DNA of 64,000 bases, taken from positions 260,812,355-260,876,354 of the forward strand of contig JAHLJT010000631.1 of the NCBI GenBank assembly GCA_031308135.1, read 5' to 3'. Positions 48,101 to 57,739 of this stretch are shown in pieces (positions within the stretch are counted from its first letter, which is position 1; the number at the start of each line of letters is the position of its first letter). The notes under the pieces are model-generated. The model did no database searches, had not been told where the DNA came from, and saw only the letters and a program-made list of their open reading frames with translations. The DNA comes from Acheta domesticus. Lineage: Eukaryota; Arthropoda; Insecta; Orthoptera; Gryllidae. Both the position numbers and the translations under genes were made by a program.

Positions 48101-50202
48101 GTGCTCGTACATGTAATACACATTTGAGAAAAGAAAGATTTTGAAAATAAATACATAAAAATAATTTCGAACGCAAATGAGCGATTGTTGTTCGTGTGCT
48201 CCTTGGGCCCCGTCCGGGGGGCAAGCAATCTCCGTGTTGCGGGTCGCGGCGATGCGTAGTACAAACCTGCAACCCCTCGGGCGGGTGGGGGGTGTGGTGG
48301 TGGTGGTGGTGGTGGTTTCAGAGGAGTGGGCTTCGCGTGGAGCCCGCTGCTCCGATGCCCTGGCGCCTCGGCGCGCGCCCGTGGGCACCGCCTGCCTGCC
48401 TGTCTGCCTGCCTGCCTGCTAGGGTAACGCTAGATCTCTCGGGCGAGAGGCGCCCAACAGAAACAACTGTGTCACCACACGAGATAACACACACTCCGTG
48501 GCAGAGCCGGGACGCGCTCTGGCGAGGAGATGGCGTGCTCGCTTCCCGGGCTCTAGAAGAGATTGCACGGCCCCGTGAAGCACTTTTATTCGCGCGTATT
48601 AACATGAGAAAGGGATCAATGGCGAGACGTGTGTACACAAGTACAAATAATACAATTCTGAGTCGTTGCCTTATGGAGAAAGCATCCCGTTGTTTGGCAA
48701 GAGAGACACGATATTGTACGATTTATTGTATTTGAACGTTATATGATAAAATAAGTAATACATATGTATTCCTGTCCCGGGTATGCGAATAAATTATCGT
48801 TTTCATAATTTAGTCACTGTTGACATTGTATTGTATGTACTGAATGCATGTATAGAAATGATACAAGTATATATTAAAAATCTTTGTTGGGCTTTCGCAA
48901 AAATGATGCACTCTTTTAACTCCAAGAAATGGGTATTATTATTGGATAAGCTTTAAACCAGTAAGATTGGCAATTGGATGGTATTGTAGATGTCAAATGA
49001 AAAATAATTTAAGTAGAAATACGTAATAAGAATTTGAAAACTACCAAAGACTATTACGATATTTTTTTCAAATTATAAAAATTTATGACAAGATGAACAT
49101 TTTTAGTAATACGTTATCATTTGTATCCATTTGTAAATATCAATCCCTTTCTTCTGTTAATACAGGCATAGTTCAATCAAGCAAGAGACACTGGCTTAAT
49201 GAATAACTAACGAATTTAAATTATCAATAGGATATTAATATGATATATTTTATTACGAGTTCGTTACAAGGAAAAAAATACTTGTACGACAACATAAATT
49301 GTACGTTTAAACTATATAACATCTAAAATAATTAATATAAAAACATTGAAGAATATACTCCGTTTTGAATTAAAAATTGGTCACAACTTTGTGCAAATCA
49401 CTGGTGACCTTTTTTGAATGTCCAACGTCCCGCCTCTGCCTTCCTATCATAGGCCCACCCTACTATTTGCATCTCCAACTGGCACACTCTGCTGGACTAA
49501 TTAACCTATATGTGGACGGATTGTGAACATCGATTTTTAATTCAAATGAATTCAGTTTGAAAACAATATTCAACAGTTTTTAACATACATATAGGATTCT
49601 ACGACAGCTAATCAGCAGAATTTTCTCTGTAAACTACTTTTGATAATTGTTTTAAGATATGTCAGCATTCGAAAGTCAATCATTTCCTTTTGGGAGCAGC
49701 ATTATCTGCGTCAAAATTTGCGGTCAAAATTCGCAAATTGTAGTTTCAGAGAAAACTTCGCTGATTTACTAACTGCTCTAATGCAGTTTCGAGCCACCTA
49801 CTGTAACTATCTTACACTAAGAGCAACGTCCATCATAAACAGGTATGCAAAGTATAGTTCGTAAAGAGAAAATAACCCAATAGAAGCAATGCATGGATAG
49901 CCTGCAGCATTTACTATGAATAAACAAAGCAAGTGAACATAATAAATCATTCTCCTGTGGGTGGGCCTTCTAAAAAGCAAGATCAATCGGCAAACGAGAG
50001 CAGAGACATGCTCATAGTCAAGGGAGGTCAAGATTGGAAGAAAATCAGAGTACTCACACGGAAGGATTCTTGATTTCTTCAGTGACGTAGTTGAGGTTGT
50101 TCCAACCGTCATACGCCCATAGACCTGTGTAGAAGCCGGTAGCGATGTTTCCGAATGTTGCTTTTGTGCCAACGAATGGATCGCGCAAGTGTTGTGTGTT
50201 TC
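33157..50202 (-). CDS. SLC7A9-like: b(0,+)-type amino acid transporter, SLC7A9-like (C-terminal exons only)
   Basis: Plasma-membrane amino acid exchanger of the SLC7 (APC) family; in vertebrates b(0,+)AT swaps cationic amino acids and cystine for neutral ones with a heavy-chain partner. Exons in transcription order: 50202-50058, 44803-44680, 38120-38017, 37347-37251, 35344-35195, 33499-33331, 33221-33157. They total 854 nt, 283 codons plus TAG; all visible junctions are GT-AG and in phase. The first visible exon carries [21 protein letters not shown], the unwound helix-6 motif. Then follow [45 protein letters not shown] and an RPYK-VPIIIP boundary, all as in b(0,+)AT. It ends VAPTQSMFD. The visible part covers roughly helices 6-12. 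The N-terminal half, including the heavy-chain cysteine, is missing: exons before 50202 lie beyond 64000. Confidence 0.95.
35661..35790 (-). repeat. tRNA-Asp-derived SINE, family C, copy 2
   Basis: Shares GCGAAGGATTTTTTCGCCC, TTAAAAATCCACG and the region up to CTCGAACTTGGGTAT and GTACACCATCG with the copy at 12040-12152. A small internal duplication around the B box (two overlapping AACC-G-GGTT-like segments, 35701-35735) distinguishes it. The promoter boxes are degenerate. It lies in a transporter intron. Confidence 0.7.
35870..36230 (-). pseudogene. LINE endonuclease-domain fragment
   Basis: The - strand reads DDFHSKIDD, then [14 protein letters not shown] in one frame. After a frame change it reads [32 protein letters not shown]. 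These match the R1/I-type endonuclease series GDFNAKS, TDARGE..EEWAA, VDVTFATP, WRVLE..SDHRYI. A frameshift separates the two halves and the catalytic SDH is GDY, so it is inactive. A further - strand frame upstream (36392-36709) is charged and unassigned. Confidence 0.65.
36231..37250. other. Transporter intron, unassigned sequence
   Basis: A 105-codon - strand frame (36392-36709), rich in Arg and Glu, lies upstream of the LINE endonuclease fragment on the same strand. It may belong to that element or to another, but I do not recognise it. The remainder is AT-rich. Confidence 0.35.
38121..41554. other. Transporter intron, mostly AT-rich
   Basis: Contains a short CT microsatellite (38641-38658) and a less AT-rich block near 40900-41290 with a - strand frame of 95 codons that I do not recognise. 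A family A-like fragment (AGAGGTGCCACAAAATGGCA) begins near 40869 and resembles sequence at 1562. No exon is supported. Confidence 0.4.
38641..38658. repeat. (CT)n microsatellite
   Basis: About nine CT dinucleotides in a pyrimidine-rich stretch that continues to about 38705. Confidence 0.85.
41555..41665 (-). repeat. Possible tRNA-like SINE head
   Basis: The - strand contains AGTTCAAATCC (41585-41595), close to the pol III B box, followed by CGCGTAAGAC. Upstream is a TTAGCCGG...GTGG stretch that could be a degenerate A box. No second copy was found, so this is tentative. Confidence 0.35.
41800..42210 (+). repeat. Dispersed repeat family D, copy 2
   Basis: Aligns in order with 24800-25230: the CATTGTCATAG-like start, AAAATCTTTCAACCT, TTTTATCAAA, CTCAATTTTT, then GGAGCTGTTTTTTGAGAAAAT and TTCTGAAAATG. 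Divergence is considerable. Confidence 0.6.
42240..42431 (-). pseudogene. LINE C-terminal tail fragment
   Basis: A 63-codon - strand frame contains [11 protein letters not shown], then [20 protein letters not shown]. This is the common LINE post-RT tail (RN..IR..L...yr.RW..HV.RM...R.pK). Only this tail survives. It lies in a transporter intron in transcriptional orientation. Confidence 0.7.
42596..44440 (-). repeat. Dispersed repeat family A copy, split by a hAT element
   Basis: Inverted relative to the 27969 copy. The 3' end (GTGGTGCTAAAACAGCAC, GTACTTTCACGCG) begins near 42600. The sequence is continuous to TTGGCTGAACGGATTAGGC at 43042. It resumes after the hAT element at 44188 and ends with the 5' blocks TCTGCCGAAAATTCGCC and GTAGCATTACATA near 44400. 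Removing the insertion restores the family order. Confidence 0.85.
43043..44187. mobile_element. Non-autonomous hAT element
   Basis: The 1145-bp element starts CAGTGGTCCTCAAACT (43043) and ends with the inverted partner (inverse CAGGGGTCCTCAAACT, ending 44187). It is flanked by an exact 8-bp duplication GATTAGGC at 43035-43042 and 44188-44195, as for hAT transposons. Frames inside are short and show no transposase. Both ends are also purine-skewed with CGGGCCG-type subterminal motifs. Confidence 0.9.
45029..45071 (-). ncRNA. Hammerhead-ribozyme-like core, left arm
   Basis: On the - strand the elements come in order: GCCA (stem I), CTGATGA (the CUGANGA core), a weak stem II, GAAA, palindromic CACGTG (stem III), TA (the UH cleavage dinucleotide) and TGGC (stem I partner). 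GCCA/TGGC gives four Watson-Crick pairs. This is the layout of the minimal type I hammerheads known from Penelope-like retroelements. Stem II has only two or three pairs and an extra U on each side, so activity is doubtful. Confidence 0.4.
45281..45323 (+). ncRNA. Hammerhead-ribozyme-like core, right arm
   Basis: Mirror copy on the + strand: CTGATGA at 45285-45291, GAAA at 45308-45311, CACGTG at 45312-45317, TA at 45318-45319, TGGC at 45320-45323. Stem I is GTCA/TGGC with one G-U wobble. Otherwise it is identical in design to the left arm. Confidence 0.38.
47100..47420. other. CpG-rich island in a transporter intron
   Basis: Dense CG dinucleotides (for example around GAACGAGCGGTGGAGAGCG) in an AT-rich intron. 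A + strand frame at 47078-47311 has no recognisable similarity. It could be an alternative promoter, an inserted element or a relic gene. Confidence 0.4.
48295..48420. repeat. GGT and CCTG microsatellites in GC-rich island
   Basis: A GGT-type repeat (about 48295-48317) and a CCTG/CCTGT repeat (about 48391-48420) lie in a GC-rich block spanning 48190-48600. They explain the long open frames on both strands here. Confidence 0.8.
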
Positions 50203-50641
50203 CTGCAACAGAACAAAAAAAATCATTGGAAAATATTCGGTAAGAAGCTTCATGACAGATTGGAAGCTTGATTTTTCTGTACCTTGTGGAACTAAATGGC
50301 CGACTCTGGACATTGCTAAACAACATCAACCAAAACAAGTCAAAAGTCGACTGTCTTTGAAAGACGAGACAGTTCAATTTCATTACATTTTATACAAATT
50401 TTCAATAAACCAATGATCTAAGAAGTAGGTCTTCTCAGTTGTACTAAATTCATCAAATTCAAGTAGTGATTCAAGATGGATTCATTAAATATTAAATGTC
50501 CATGAGGTTACCTAAACTTCCTGATAGAAAGAAAAATCGTCTTTTCATTCCAAAGCGTCCTGATATTTTTAATGGTTATCAGATGAGAACCCATTGGAGA
50601 AAATCCTCCTAGCCTATGGTGTAGTAGGCAAGTCAAGATAG

Positions 50642-50823
50642 ATATTAAGTTGGCTGTCCGGGTGACGCCGCGTCCATGGCAACGATGCCGACGTTTCGGT
50701 CGCCATTCTGCGACCTTCCTCCCTGAGGAAGGCATTACGCCCTGAGGAAGGTCGCAGAATGGCGACCGAAACGTCGGCACCGTTGCCATGGACGCGGCGT
50801 CACCCGGACAGCCAACTTAATAT
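50642..50823. repeat. Palindrome with 80-bp arms
   Basis: Left arm 50642-50721 and right arm 50744-50823 are inverted copies with a single mismatch (CGATG versus CGGTG). The spacer is 22 bp. The arms include GACGCCGCGTCCATGGCAAC and GACGTTTCGGTCGCCATTC. The GC-rich sequence contrasts with its AT-rich surroundings, so it is probably a transposon terminus duplicated head to head. It lies in the intron upstream of the first visible transporter exon. Confidence 0.9.
50739..50778 (+). ncRNA. Hammerhead-ribozyme-like core at the palindrome centre
   Basis: In order: GCC at 50739-50741 (stem I), CTGAGGA at 50742-50748, one extra A, GGTCGC/GCGACC as a 6-bp stem II (50750-50755 with 50762-50767, six-base loop). 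Then GAAA at 50768-50771, CG as a minimal palindromic stem III, TC as the cleavage UH, and GGC (stem I partner). Only this arm has the CTGA part. The extra A departs from the consensus. Confidence 0.38.
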
Positions 50824-52049
50824 TGACTCCGGCCGCGGAAGCCTACGCTCTCATAAGTCAAGATAGGAATTAACATTTTACTTTATGTTTCCAGAAGAGC
50901 AGCAACAATTAACCCTTGTTTACAATTGAATGTGGCTCCTCTAGGTCATTATTTCATGCATTTATAGGTGTACTGGTGTTTAAGAAAAATATTTAAAGGT
51001 TATCAATATTTAATTAGTAATTATACAACCAAAATATGAAAATAATGCAATAATATTTCAACCAAAAATAAAAAAAATGTCCATGTTTCGAAACAACTCT
51101 TGGCATCTTATTTTTTATCGGAAGAGAAAGCAAGAGCATATATTTTTAAAAAACTTAACTGTGCAGATAAAGATATATCAGTTACATTCGAGAGGTGCAA
51201 TTTTACCTTATTAAATTAGTAAATGGTGATTATTCAATCTTTACTTCAATTGAAGCGTGGCTTTGTTAAGGAAAACAGGTCATCTATTTCTCAGACTCAG
51301 TGACCACGGGACTTCAACCCGAAGGTATATGATGTTTAGAATCACTGTCACGCTACGTGAGAAATTATCTGGGCTTGTTGTTCCCTCAGTTTGTCAGTCA
51401 CGGCATTGCGAGGGACAGGCCCCGCGGGATTTACCCACATGTAGAGATAAAATTTATGGTCCCGCTGGGGACCGTTATGACGGTTTTCCGTATTCTATCA
51501 CCTGCGGTGAAATGCGGCGAAACTATTGAACCCCACTAGTGGCCTCGGAGCGGGAGGTTAAAGGCCCCGTCCCCCTCTCCCGGAAGAGGGCGGTTGGCCC
51601 ACTTGACCTGCCTCCAGCGCCGCGCCGGGCTACTTCGCCAATTTTTCTTTGCCACCCCACGTTCTAATATTTTGAATTTTCTTACATAAACTTTATTTAG
51701 CTTAATTTTATTTAGACTTTTGTCTGTTAAGTCGAGCGGCGACTTCACAGTCGCCACACGAGTAATAAAAGTAATCAGTATTATATTATCCGAAATTGAT
51801 GAAATTTTAGAAAATTGTATTATTAATACTTAATTAGTGTATTTATTTTTTCAGCCTCTCCTTTAACACTAAAAAAGTGAGTTTGTATTTGTGAGTAAAT
51901 GTTTTTTCGTTTACAATACAAAATGTAAAAATAATGCAGATGTAAAAAAACGCGTAAATTTTCGCCGCCCTTGTACGGTGCAGCGCTTGCATTGGAGTTG
52001 GCGCCGCCCTGCCTGCCTCCAACCGCCTCCCGCTGCACCTCAACCGCCC
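50824..52049. other. Intron upstream of the first visible transporter exon, unassigned
   Basis: AT-rich, with a less AT-rich block at about 51280-51650 that I do not recognise. No SLC7 exon was found here or in the rest of the window to 64000. Confidence 0.4.
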
Positions 52050-52059
52050 ACTGCGTCCG

Positions 52060-52271
52060 GATCAATGCAGCACACGAATATCTATAAGATACAGGTAATC
52101 CAGAACCAGTTCCTAAAAACTATAACCAATGCCTTCACCATCTTGCCTAGCTACTTCACCAACAAACAACTCCATAAAGAACGATTACTAAAATCTTCAA
52201 TTTACTCCATCGCCAAGTTATCCCACAACGTTAATAGAAACACAATATCACAACTATCTCACTACACCTAA
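52060..52271 (+). pseudogene. Jockey-like LINE C-terminal fragment
   Basis: The + strand frame reads NIYKIQVIQNQFLKTITNAF, then YFTNKQLHKERLLKSS. This matches the Jockey/CR1 tail (L..iQNk.LR.i.nap...N..lh.dL). It ends in frame with a stop (TAA at 52269-52271). The 5' part of the element is absent. Confidence 0.6.
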
Positions 52272-52798
52272 GCAAACCACTTAGTAACTACACCAGAATC
52301 AGAAATAGATATTCCAAACTTGCTTTTGACATCAAATTTTGTAATTTAGATAATTCTTTCTCAGGTGCTCAGTGGGTGTCGTCTCCTTAAAGAGTGGGTC
52401 TCGACAAGAAATAGCTTACAATATTAAAATAGATAGTAAACATATAAAAAACTTACAAAAACTTAACCATGAAGCACATTCATAATATTTTTTTTAATTT
52501 GCGGGAAACTCCATTTTCTCAATTCTCCACGGCTATCACGCACTTCGTTATTTCCCATCAGTTGGTACTCCTGCGAGCTGTTCCCACTCGCCTTTTCTCT
52601 CTCCAGAGCCGCCAGGAGGACGATCCACCCGGGCTGTTTCTTCGACCACCTCTCTCAACGGTTTCGCATTTTTCCTTTTCATATTTTATTTAATGGAATA
52701 ACAAGATGAATAGATCAGTACTACAGTACTTTTACATATGTAAGTTTATGGCAACCAAAATAAACCCTATAAACTAACTTAATTCTAAACTGAACTAT

Positions 52799-53134
52799 TC
52801 AAGGGAAAGGAAGCTCAAAAAGCTCCTTATTTTCCAACTCGGACTGAATGTTGTAAAAATGCTTGAATCGGGAACCTACTTTAAATTCTGCCCGAGAAAC
52901 TATGATTTGAGCACAGTTGAAATGGGATTGAATTGGGATTTGGTTAATGCATGAACAGAATTTGCTGGAGATTTTGGAATTGAATGGGATTATGTACGGA
53001 ATACTTATGTCCTTGTAGAACTGCGAACTTGAAACCAACCAAGGGGCCTTTGTAATTGTTGTGAGGTATTTATTTGAATGGTGTGGGTTTTGTTCAAGAT
53101 AGACCTCGTAGCTTTTAACCACATAAAACAGCAT
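52799..53134 (-). pseudogene. Second Jockey-like LINE C-terminal fragment
   Basis: The - strand frame includes TTITKAPWLVSSSQFYKDIS then IPYI, matching the same LINE tail (i..APWYVsN..ih.DL.IP.v). It faces the fragment at 52060-52271 across about 530 bp. Confidence 0.55.
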
Positions 53135-53382
53135 GCGTCATAATCGGTCGGATATAACGTTGTAAAGAGCTATTGCATTGAACTTTGCTTTCGAAGTGAA
53201 CGAGTGGTTTTAGTTGGAGGAGCTCCTCCGCGGCCACACGCGGCGATGCCGCCGCCGCCGCCGCTCGCGTGAGTGCGCCCCGCGACGACGCTTCAGATTA
53301 AATTTCATTGACGGAATGGAGGCGAAGTGGTGTTAAGGATCGTTTTCTACATTTTTCTACTCATTTGAAGTGTACAATATTA

Positions 53383-53845
53383 CTTTCTCGCTACGGAGTG
53401 GAGAGAACATTATGTAATGCTGCTCGAAAAAACGGCGAATTTTCGGTAGAAAAACTCTTATTACAGGGCCCTGGTAAAGAAGAAGTGGATAAATCCAATC
53501 GCTGATTATAGAAAAAAACGTGGTATAGCTAGAATCCATTTTTTGTAGATACTTGACCCCAAAAAATCGGATGACGACAAAAGGTCTGTCTGTCCGTCTG
53601 TCCGTCCGTCCGTTTGTGAACAACGCTAGCGGCTAAACCGTTCAGCCGATTTTCTCCAAAATTGATATTCCTCAGTCGATCTAATTTACATCGCGGCTCG
53701 TTGAGTTCGAAGCAGATATTTTAATTTTAGAGGGTACTTTACATAAAGCCTACTGGACATTTTTTAAATTTTCAAAAATATCCATTATTTTTGATTACTT
53801 CTTTTATTTGATAGTGTGAAGGTCGTTTGGAATAAAAACGATTAT
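53383..53845 (+). repeat. Dispersed repeat family A copy, 3'-truncated
   Basis: Starts TACTTTCTCGCTACGGAG and keeps GAATTTTCGGTAGAAAAAC, GGGCCCTGGTAA, an expanded GTCTGTCCGTCC run (53584-53612) and CGTTCAGCCGATTTTCTCC. The family tail after about 53845 is missing. It is one of the least diverged copies. Confidence 0.8.
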
Positions 53846-55439
53846 GGGTATGTTTATTAATGATATTTTAAATTTTATATTTACAAATGTTGGCTAAAAT
53901 CATTAGTGTGATTTGTCCCAGGAACCTTCCAAGTTCACATTAAAATACTCCTCATGTTCAAACGACACTCACGCTACAAATGTTGAATATATCTTTAGCA
54001 GTCATTAGTCTTTATTGCAATAATAGTTTTATTAAATGTCAACGCAAAATGAATTGTAAATAATTTAAACCCAATGCTGTTCGGGTTAGTTAATTGAAAT
54101 ATTATCAACTATATTTTTCATTGTACTATTTACGTTATACAATAAAAGACATTCACAAATTTTAAAAAAATACTTCAGTTATTGAAAAAAATATTTGTGC
54201 AAATATTTATACTTTCTCTTGTAATTTTAGACTCGAAAATCATCCATTCTATCATACGTTCATTCATGATACGTATTCAGGTATTAAAACGAATATGGTA
54301 ATTATAGAGATATGTAAATATGTATTTCTTATCGCATTACAAATATCAATGTTACTTAAGCTTTTTTCAAAAATACACATTTTAATATCAAAGGATCATT
54401 TTACTTGTTTTGGAGTAAAAAATAAGTACTGAGTGGCAATTGATTAGAATGGTATTGCATTAGAAGAATACTCGCATAGTATGCTCTGTCATCTATCACG
54501 CTCGTGAATACCCTTAGCGTTGCAGTTCGCACTTCAAAATATCGATCACCCCCGGTTGGTGTCTGTTTCCAGGTCGTTGTGAGCTCGTCCGCTCGATTTC
54601 TAGAGGAGCACGCGAGCCGAGTGGCTCTCCATGACCTGTCGCAATGGCGGCGCCGGGGGAGGGGGTGAGGCGAGTGGCGCAGATACGGGTTTTCTTTTTT
54701 TCCTTTTGGAACCCACCCTGCGGGAGAAATATTACCCGTTGCAATTTCCAAGAGAGTACAATAACGTGAGATGACAAGTGGACTTTTTTTGTTAAACAAG
54801 AAATCTTAGAATCATAATTATCTGGCAAGGAATAAAGATATTTAACTATATCACCCCGTGCATTGCAGGAATACGCAGCATTGGTAGTTTATTTAGTTGA
54901 CAATACTTTTGACAAGATTTTTTTAGATGCTGAAAACTCATGACTCTTGTATCGAAAACTCTTAGATGTTGTATGAAATGCTTAGATGTGGAGAACTATT
55001 TAGTTGATAAAACAGTTGTCACAAGCGAAATTAACTGCAGGAAATATGTGTATTGTAAATTCATCGAGAAGCCAAATAAAGAAAAACAACCGAAGGATAA
55101 ACAAAACATCGGCGTAAATTTGAATGTTGGTATCACATACCTTAGTAAAAAATATTAGAAAAGTCATGTCTACAAACAATGAATAACATTTATGTGAAAT
55201 ATAGAAGAGTAAATGTTTGTGCAACATGCAATTTCATGGTAGGATGGTAAGTAAAATATACTAAACACTGAGCATTGCGTCCTTAATTTATTTTTAATCA
55301 GCCAAAGTTGATATTAAAGTCGTGAATTGAATTGAATGAACTCCATTGATTGTTGTATCAAAATATTTAAACGGTATTTGATAAATTCAGCTTTATTGCA
55401 ACGTCTTATCCAACTCCCTGTTTATTGTGCGGCGGAGTA
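53846..55439. other. AT-rich sequence with a short GC-rich block
   Basis: A GC-rich block at about 54540-54750 carries overlapping - strand frames with no recognised similarity. The rest is AT-rich and featureless. Confidence 0.4.
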
Positions 55440-55599
55440 AGGCGGGTCTAAAAGCGAGCGAGGGAAGAAGTAGCACGTGCGTTGAGGGTTGAGGCGCAGG
55501 GCGCGCGCGCAGCGTTCAACGCGGGGCTCGAGGCGCAGGCGGAGGGGGCGGCGTGGGCGGCGAGGCGCGCGCACGCCATGGGCCACGTGGGGGTGACGA

Positions 55600-56110
55600 T
55601 GCAGGCAGAGGAGGCGGAGACGGTGCAGGAGGCGGTGTAGGAGGTGTGGCAGGGACGGTGGCGGCGTAGGAGGCGGAGGCAGAGGTGGCGGCGTAGGAGG
55701 CGGAGGCAGAGGTGAGGACGAGGGCGGAGGCGGTGTAGGAGACTGACGCAGAGACAGAGGCGGTGGCGGAAGTGGTTTTGGAGCGATGGCGGAGGCTGTG
55801 GCGGAGGCGTTAGCGCAGGCGGTACTGAAGGCGGTGGCGTAGCTAGTGGCAGTGGGGGAGGTGGTGGCGGAGGCGGAGGCAGAGGCGAAAGCGATGGCGA
55901 AGGCGGTGGCGGAGCCGGTGGCTGTGGGAGAGGCGGAGGCGGAGGCAGAGACGGTGGCGGGAGCGGGGGCGGAGGCAGAGGCAAGGACGGTGGCGGAGGC
56001 GGTGTAGGAGATTGACGCAGAGACAGAGGCGGTGGCGGAAGTGGTTTTGAAGCGATGGCGGAGGCTGTGGTGGAGGCGGTGGCGGAGGCGGTGGCGGCGG
56101 CGGCGGCGCG
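55600..56110. repeat. GC-rich minisatellite with a 263-bp higher-order duplication
   Basis: Built of GGCGGA, GGAGGC and GGCAGA hexamer variants. A longer block (starting GGCGGTGTAGGAGACTGACG at about 55728) is repeated near 55991 with few differences. That gives a higher-order period of about 263 bp. Long - strand Ala/Pro/Ser frames (55422-56216 and others) are by-products of the repeat and not genes. Confidence 0.85.
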
Positions 56111-56439
56111 AGGCGCGTGGTGCTCGCGGCGATTCGATGCCCCGCGCGCGTCGAGCGCCCAGCAGCCACTCGCTCGCCCCTTCGCGCCAGCGCGTCGCCG
56201 CCGCCCAGCACAGCACGCGCTGTCACCACCGCCTCCACAGCGGTTCCCGCTTCGGACGGAGACGGGGTGAGGAAACGGGTTCCTTGTTCAGAGGGGATGA
56301 GAACTTGCAAAACGAAATTGAGATCAGTTTTACTCTCTACGTATTTCTAACTAACGTAACTAACTATTTCTAATAATAACTATAACTAACGTATTTCTAT
56401 GTATTTTTTCTTTCTTTTTTCCTATTTTTTGTGTACGGT

Positions 56440-56770
56440 CTTTCGGCCGGATTCGAGCCTCGGTCCAGTATAAAAGTTCTGGGCGAAATTAAAAACCTCC
56501 GCCCGGGATACATGTGGAGGGGCTTGTTCCAGCTGTTGCGGTGTCCTACTGGTGGGAGATACCTGGTTGAGGAAAACAGGTAGTCGACCGGGTAGGTCGG
56601 CGCCAGTTCTCGCTGTCCTGCGGGGAAGATGACTGCCACCTCTCGCGATCAAAATATGCACGTACGGGACAGTACAGTTGAACTAGACTAATGAAGTTAA
56701 CGATTCCAATTGAACAGGACTAATGAAGTTAGCAGTTGACGTGGCCGGAATCGCTAATCAATCAATCAAA
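56440..56770 (+). repeat. SINE family B, copy 3
   Basis: The head contains GGATTCGAGCCTC (box B-like). The body shares GGGAGATACCTGGTTGAGG, AGGTCGGCGCCAG and GGGGAAGATGACTGCCACC with the other copies. The tail has GCAGTTGACGTGGCCGGAAT and AATC iterations. A 30-bp stretch around ACTAATGAAGTTA is duplicated within the tail. Confidence 0.7.
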
Positions 56771-57112
56771 GCGTTCACGCTGATCCAGATATCGGCTACA
56801 AACCCCTAGGTGTCTACCTTCAGGGTCTAACAGCCCTTTTGATAGACTGCGGCTTAAATATGTACTCTTGTACACCACATCAAGTGTAACACCACTATAT
56901 TGAATTTATTCACATTGATTTTATTTAGCGAAGTCAAAGTGAACAGTGTTCAATTTGACCGTGTCAATGTGAACAGTGTTAATTTTTTTATTGTGTGTGT
57001 CCATACGGTCTGTATAACGAAGTTCCCGAATTAGGTGCTCGGGAATTATATCCCTGTGTAACCCACCCGGCTGCCGGAGGCTATTGCCATCAATGGGATT
57101 GTAACGGGCTAT

Positions 57113-57127
57113 AACAATAACAACAAC

Positions 57128-57170
<43 letters not shown>
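57113..57170. repeat. (AAT)n microsatellite
   Basis: About 15 AAT units preceded by AAC units. It produces a spurious poly-Ile frame on the - strand. Confidence 0.9.
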
Positions 57171-57172
<2 letters not shown>

Positions 57173-57479
57173 TCCGCAAAATTTGAGTAAGAACTTGTCT
57201 AAACTCCTCGGTAATTCAAAAGACTGGGAAGTGCAAGAAATTGCTTTATTTGGAACAGCCCACATTTTGCGCAAAGTATTGTAGAGGCGCTGTTAGTCAC
57301 CGGATCTACTCCTTAGGTGGATGGTTGCAACCTGGAGTAGATTTTATATTCAGCCGACACATAACATCTTTAGTCGTGATGTAGTAAAATAATAATAATA
57401 ATTTTATGACAATAACGGAGCTGGTGTGAGGAGGCCGAGCCATTTTTCTTCCGGTGGTGTGGGTGCACCTGCGGGCGCT

Positions 57480-57580
57480 TCCGGCCTGCCTTATGCCGTC
57501 CGCGCCGCGCCGCGCCGCGCCGGGCGGGCAATCTGCCGAGCCACGCGACGTGCGGCCGAGCACGTCCCGCGCGTTAAACT
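57480..57580. other. Short CpG-rich block
   Basis: Contains a CGCCGCGC iteration (about 57500-57520) in an otherwise mixed region. No gene is recognised; overlapping frames on both strands are shadows. Confidence 0.5.
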
Positions 57581-57739
57581 TTTACGCGCAGCGATGACGC
57601 ATGGCCCCTCCACCTGCCAGCTCCTTCCAGCCACGTTCCTCATAAACATCGTGTTCCTGCTTCATTCATTTCTGTGGAAGGCCATTTCCTTCTGTCGGAG
57701 TGCGTGGCAGCACAAGGGGCTCTCTGAAATGATTGACGC

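Larger units (their letters stand above)
45391..50057. other. Transporter intron between exons at 44803 and 50058
   Basis: Mostly AT-rich. Two CpG-rich islands stand out: about 47100-47420, and about 48190-48600 with GGT and CCTG microsatellites. No exon, tRNA or full repeat was recognised. Confidence 0.45.

Noticed and set aside
48196..48735. 179-codon + strand frame
   Set aside because: Runs through GGT and CCTG microsatellites in a GC-rich island. Trp and Cys runs come from the repeats, and opposite-strand frames are just as long.
49807..50313. 168-codon - strand frame overlapping the transporter exon
   Set aside because: It reads the exon region in a different frame. The b(0,+)AT match lies in the frame spanning 50058-50202.
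55422..56216. 264-codon - strand frame and overlapping 178- and 155-codon frames
   Set aside because: They are products of the GGCGGA minisatellite: low-complexity Ala/Ser/Pro sequence that changes frame with each unit, with no domain, no splice signals and equally open sister frames.
56921..57274. 117-codon - strand frame with a poly-Ile stretch resembling a membrane segment
   Set aside because: The hydrophobic run is the (AAT)n microsatellite at 57113-57170 and not a transmembrane helix of the transporter.
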